64,000 nucleotides of DNA. It comes from Strongylocentrotus purpuratus (taxonomy: Eukaryota; Echinodermata; Echinoidea; Camarodonta; Strongylocentrotidae). Shown here in pieces: positions 62,761 to 64,000 of the stretch. The stretch is from positions 1,486,230 to 1,550,229 of the forward strand of contig NW_022145599.1 of the NCBI RefSeq assembly GCF_000002235.5. The letters are read 5' to 3'. Within the stretch, counting starts at the first letter, position 1, and each line of letters opens with the position of its first letter. Below the pieces are notes generated by a model, which saw only the letters and a program-made list of their open reading frames with translations, was not told where the DNA came from and searched no databases. The position numbers were made by a program, and so were the translations under genes.

Positions 62761-62784
62761 TCCACGAGAGTCCTTTTCAGGATT

Positions 62785-64000
62785 CCTCAATCCTCCCTCT
62801 CTCTAACACGGTGCACCAGCAAGCCTACTGTATATCTACATCACCATGCAAGCCAATACTTACAAGCAGCAAAGATATATATCTTTAAAAAATTAGCTTC
62901 ACTTGTTTTTAGGAACCAACAATAACATAAATATTGACATTCTATTTAAACCCATCAACCAAGAAGAATTGTTTTTTTTCACTTTGATTATATAGCACAA
63001 TATACAATTCACACAGTTTCCTTTCTACTCGAAAAAAAACAACCTTAAATCATCCCAATACGAACAGTCATAACACATAGATTGTTCAGTTCCAAACGAC
63101 TTCGTAGTTGATTTTTCGCCTGATTTTTGACATGCAATAATATTTCTTCAACTTCCAAGAAGGGTTATGCAGAGAAGAAAGTATACCGAATTAAAATACC
63201 AAACGATGAAATCGTGGTTGTTTTCGTCTTGACAACTTAAAAAAAACTAACATCCCTTGACTGATATTGTAATACATTTCATTTGCCTTGTTTGTTTGTT
63301 TTTAAACTAGCCTGGTCACTTTAACAAAAAAAATATTGTCCTCAGTATTCCTTTAGAAACCATTGAGTTTTGTCAATGTAATATCTCGAATTCTAAAATT
63401 CAATTCAAATTTTCCAAACCAATGCATTCAAGTTATGATGATAACAGCAATAACAACAGTATTACTAGTATAGAGGTCATAATAAAAATGTAGATGCACA
63501 CAATACTTAAAATATTTACGTACATAGCGATGACACGAGTTGATATTATCAGTCATACACAAATATCCAAGTTTTTTAAACCTCCAAAAAATTGGTAACC
63601 ACAAAGTACAACAATGTCTACAATATATTCGATAAAGAGGAACACGTGTGCATCCATGCCAAGGGAGATGTCAACCCATGCATGAAGTCTGATTCAAGAT
63701 GAACAGAAAAATTTATGAAGTTTTAGCAAAATCCGATAAAGGATAAAAATGTCATGAAGTTGTATAGTTAGTAATCAATCAAAAAATGTGCTAATATGTG
63801 ATTTCCCCAGCGAGTAGCTTTGGAGATTGATTTTTCTCTAAATATGAAGACATAACTTTCCCACACATTTCTATGAAATATGAACTGTATTGTTATGTCT
63901 TTCTTCTCTTTTATAATGTAGAATCAGAATTATTCAACGCAATGCTTTTTGGGTCGCTCAACCTTAAGCAAACTTTTAGAATGTCATAAAGATTTGTTCC
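62785..64000. other. AT-rich DNA to the window end
   Basis: 63309-63322 reads TAGCCTGGTCACTTTAA, resembling the right end of the group T elements (GGTCACT then TTAA), but no left end was found. 63690-63800 contains an AAAATCCGATAAAGGATAA block distantly like the interior of the element at 18697. No gene recognised. Confidence 0.45.

Larger units (their letters stand above)
62556..62784. repeat. Cluster of histone-type 3' stem-loops in direct and inverted copies
   Basis: Contains two direct copies of an 82-83 bp unit (62556-62638 and 62639-62720) and an inverted copy to the right (62718-62780), so 62620-62780 forms a large palindrome with arms of about 60 bp. Within it are six 16-17 nt hairpins: 62575-62591, 62600-62615, 62658-62673 and 62682-62697 (minus-strand sense), and 62727-62742 and 62769-62784 (plus-strand sense). 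Stems are AGTCCT/AGGACT or AGTCTT/AAGACT with loop TTTC (ATTC in one; one has five loop bases; the last has a G-T wobble). The C-G to T-A change in two copies keeps pairing intact. No histone coding sequence is adjacent. Individual processing-signal units are listed separately. Confidence 0.85.

Noticed and set aside
62556-62784. Histone gene
   Set aside because: Only the 3'-end signals are present; no histone-fold coding sequence occurs on either strand nearby, and inverted signals lie too close together for coding DNA between them.
63309-63322. Another TTAA group element end
   Set aside because: A 12-14 bp resemblance without a second end or body homology.

Overview
This is a eukaryotic, non-coding, repeat-rich window, most likely from an echinoderm and probably a sea urchin or close relative. 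That assignment is an inference. It rests on (1) a tRNA-headed SINE whose tail reads like 'gcgctatataag' followed by ATT repeats, (2) TTAA-flanked non-autonomous elements that begin AAAGGG and carry an internal 'aaatcggac...aagttgtgaa' block, (3) an exceptional density of (CT)n/(GA)n arrays and poly-C/poly-G runs, and (4) histone-type 3'-end signals with the purine element CAAGAAAGA known from sea urchin histone genes. No complete protein gene, rRNA or functional tRNA could be recognised. The DNA looks intergenic or intronic. The longest open frames are by-products of tandem repeats.

Layout. 0-8 kb: AT-rich DNA with a 1.2-kb G-rich minisatellite (2.2-3.4 kb) and a 0.5-kb GA-rich tract (5.7-6.2 kb). 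8-14 kb: featureless DNA, then a 1.1-kb non-autonomous hAT element at 12.7-13.8 kb with an exact 8-bp target-site duplication and a second element nested inside. 14-27 kb: compound microsatellites, several members of a TTAA-targeting element group, a LINE reverse-transcriptase fragment (25.3-26.1 kb, minus strand) with GAA/TTC arrays at both ends, and a CT/CA compound array. 27-43 kb: two abutting palindromic MITEs (29.8-30.0 kb), more TTAA elements (33.0 and 36.9 kb), an almost complete tRNA-derived SINE (34.5 kb), a 35-bp minisatellite (40.2 kb) and a palindromic MITE (42.6 kb). 45-50 kb: a 28-copy 30-bp minisatellite, a second LINE 3' fragment (47.2-47.8 kb), one plausible terminal coding exon (47.86-48.08 kb) and a young 64-bp x 5 tandem array. 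50-64 kb: GA-rich tracts, LINE-like tails, a truncated SINE, and at 62.56-62.78 kb a cluster of histone-mRNA-like stem-loops.

The standout is the 62.56-62.78 kb cluster. It holds six 16-17 nt hairpins. Five are close to the 6-bp stem / 4-nt loop geometry of the replication-dependent histone stem-loop and one has a 5-nt loop. A C-G pair is replaced by U-A in two copies, so complementarity is preserved. Three of the hairpins are followed by ACACACC and then CAAGAAAGA, which is the order of a U7-processed histone 3' end. They lie in direct and inverted copies with no histone coding sequence beside them. Other points of interest are the SINE and LINE sharing a 3' tail, the TTAA element group, and dispersed repeats that carry their own microsatellite. 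No LTR, capsid- or envelope-bearing element was recognised.
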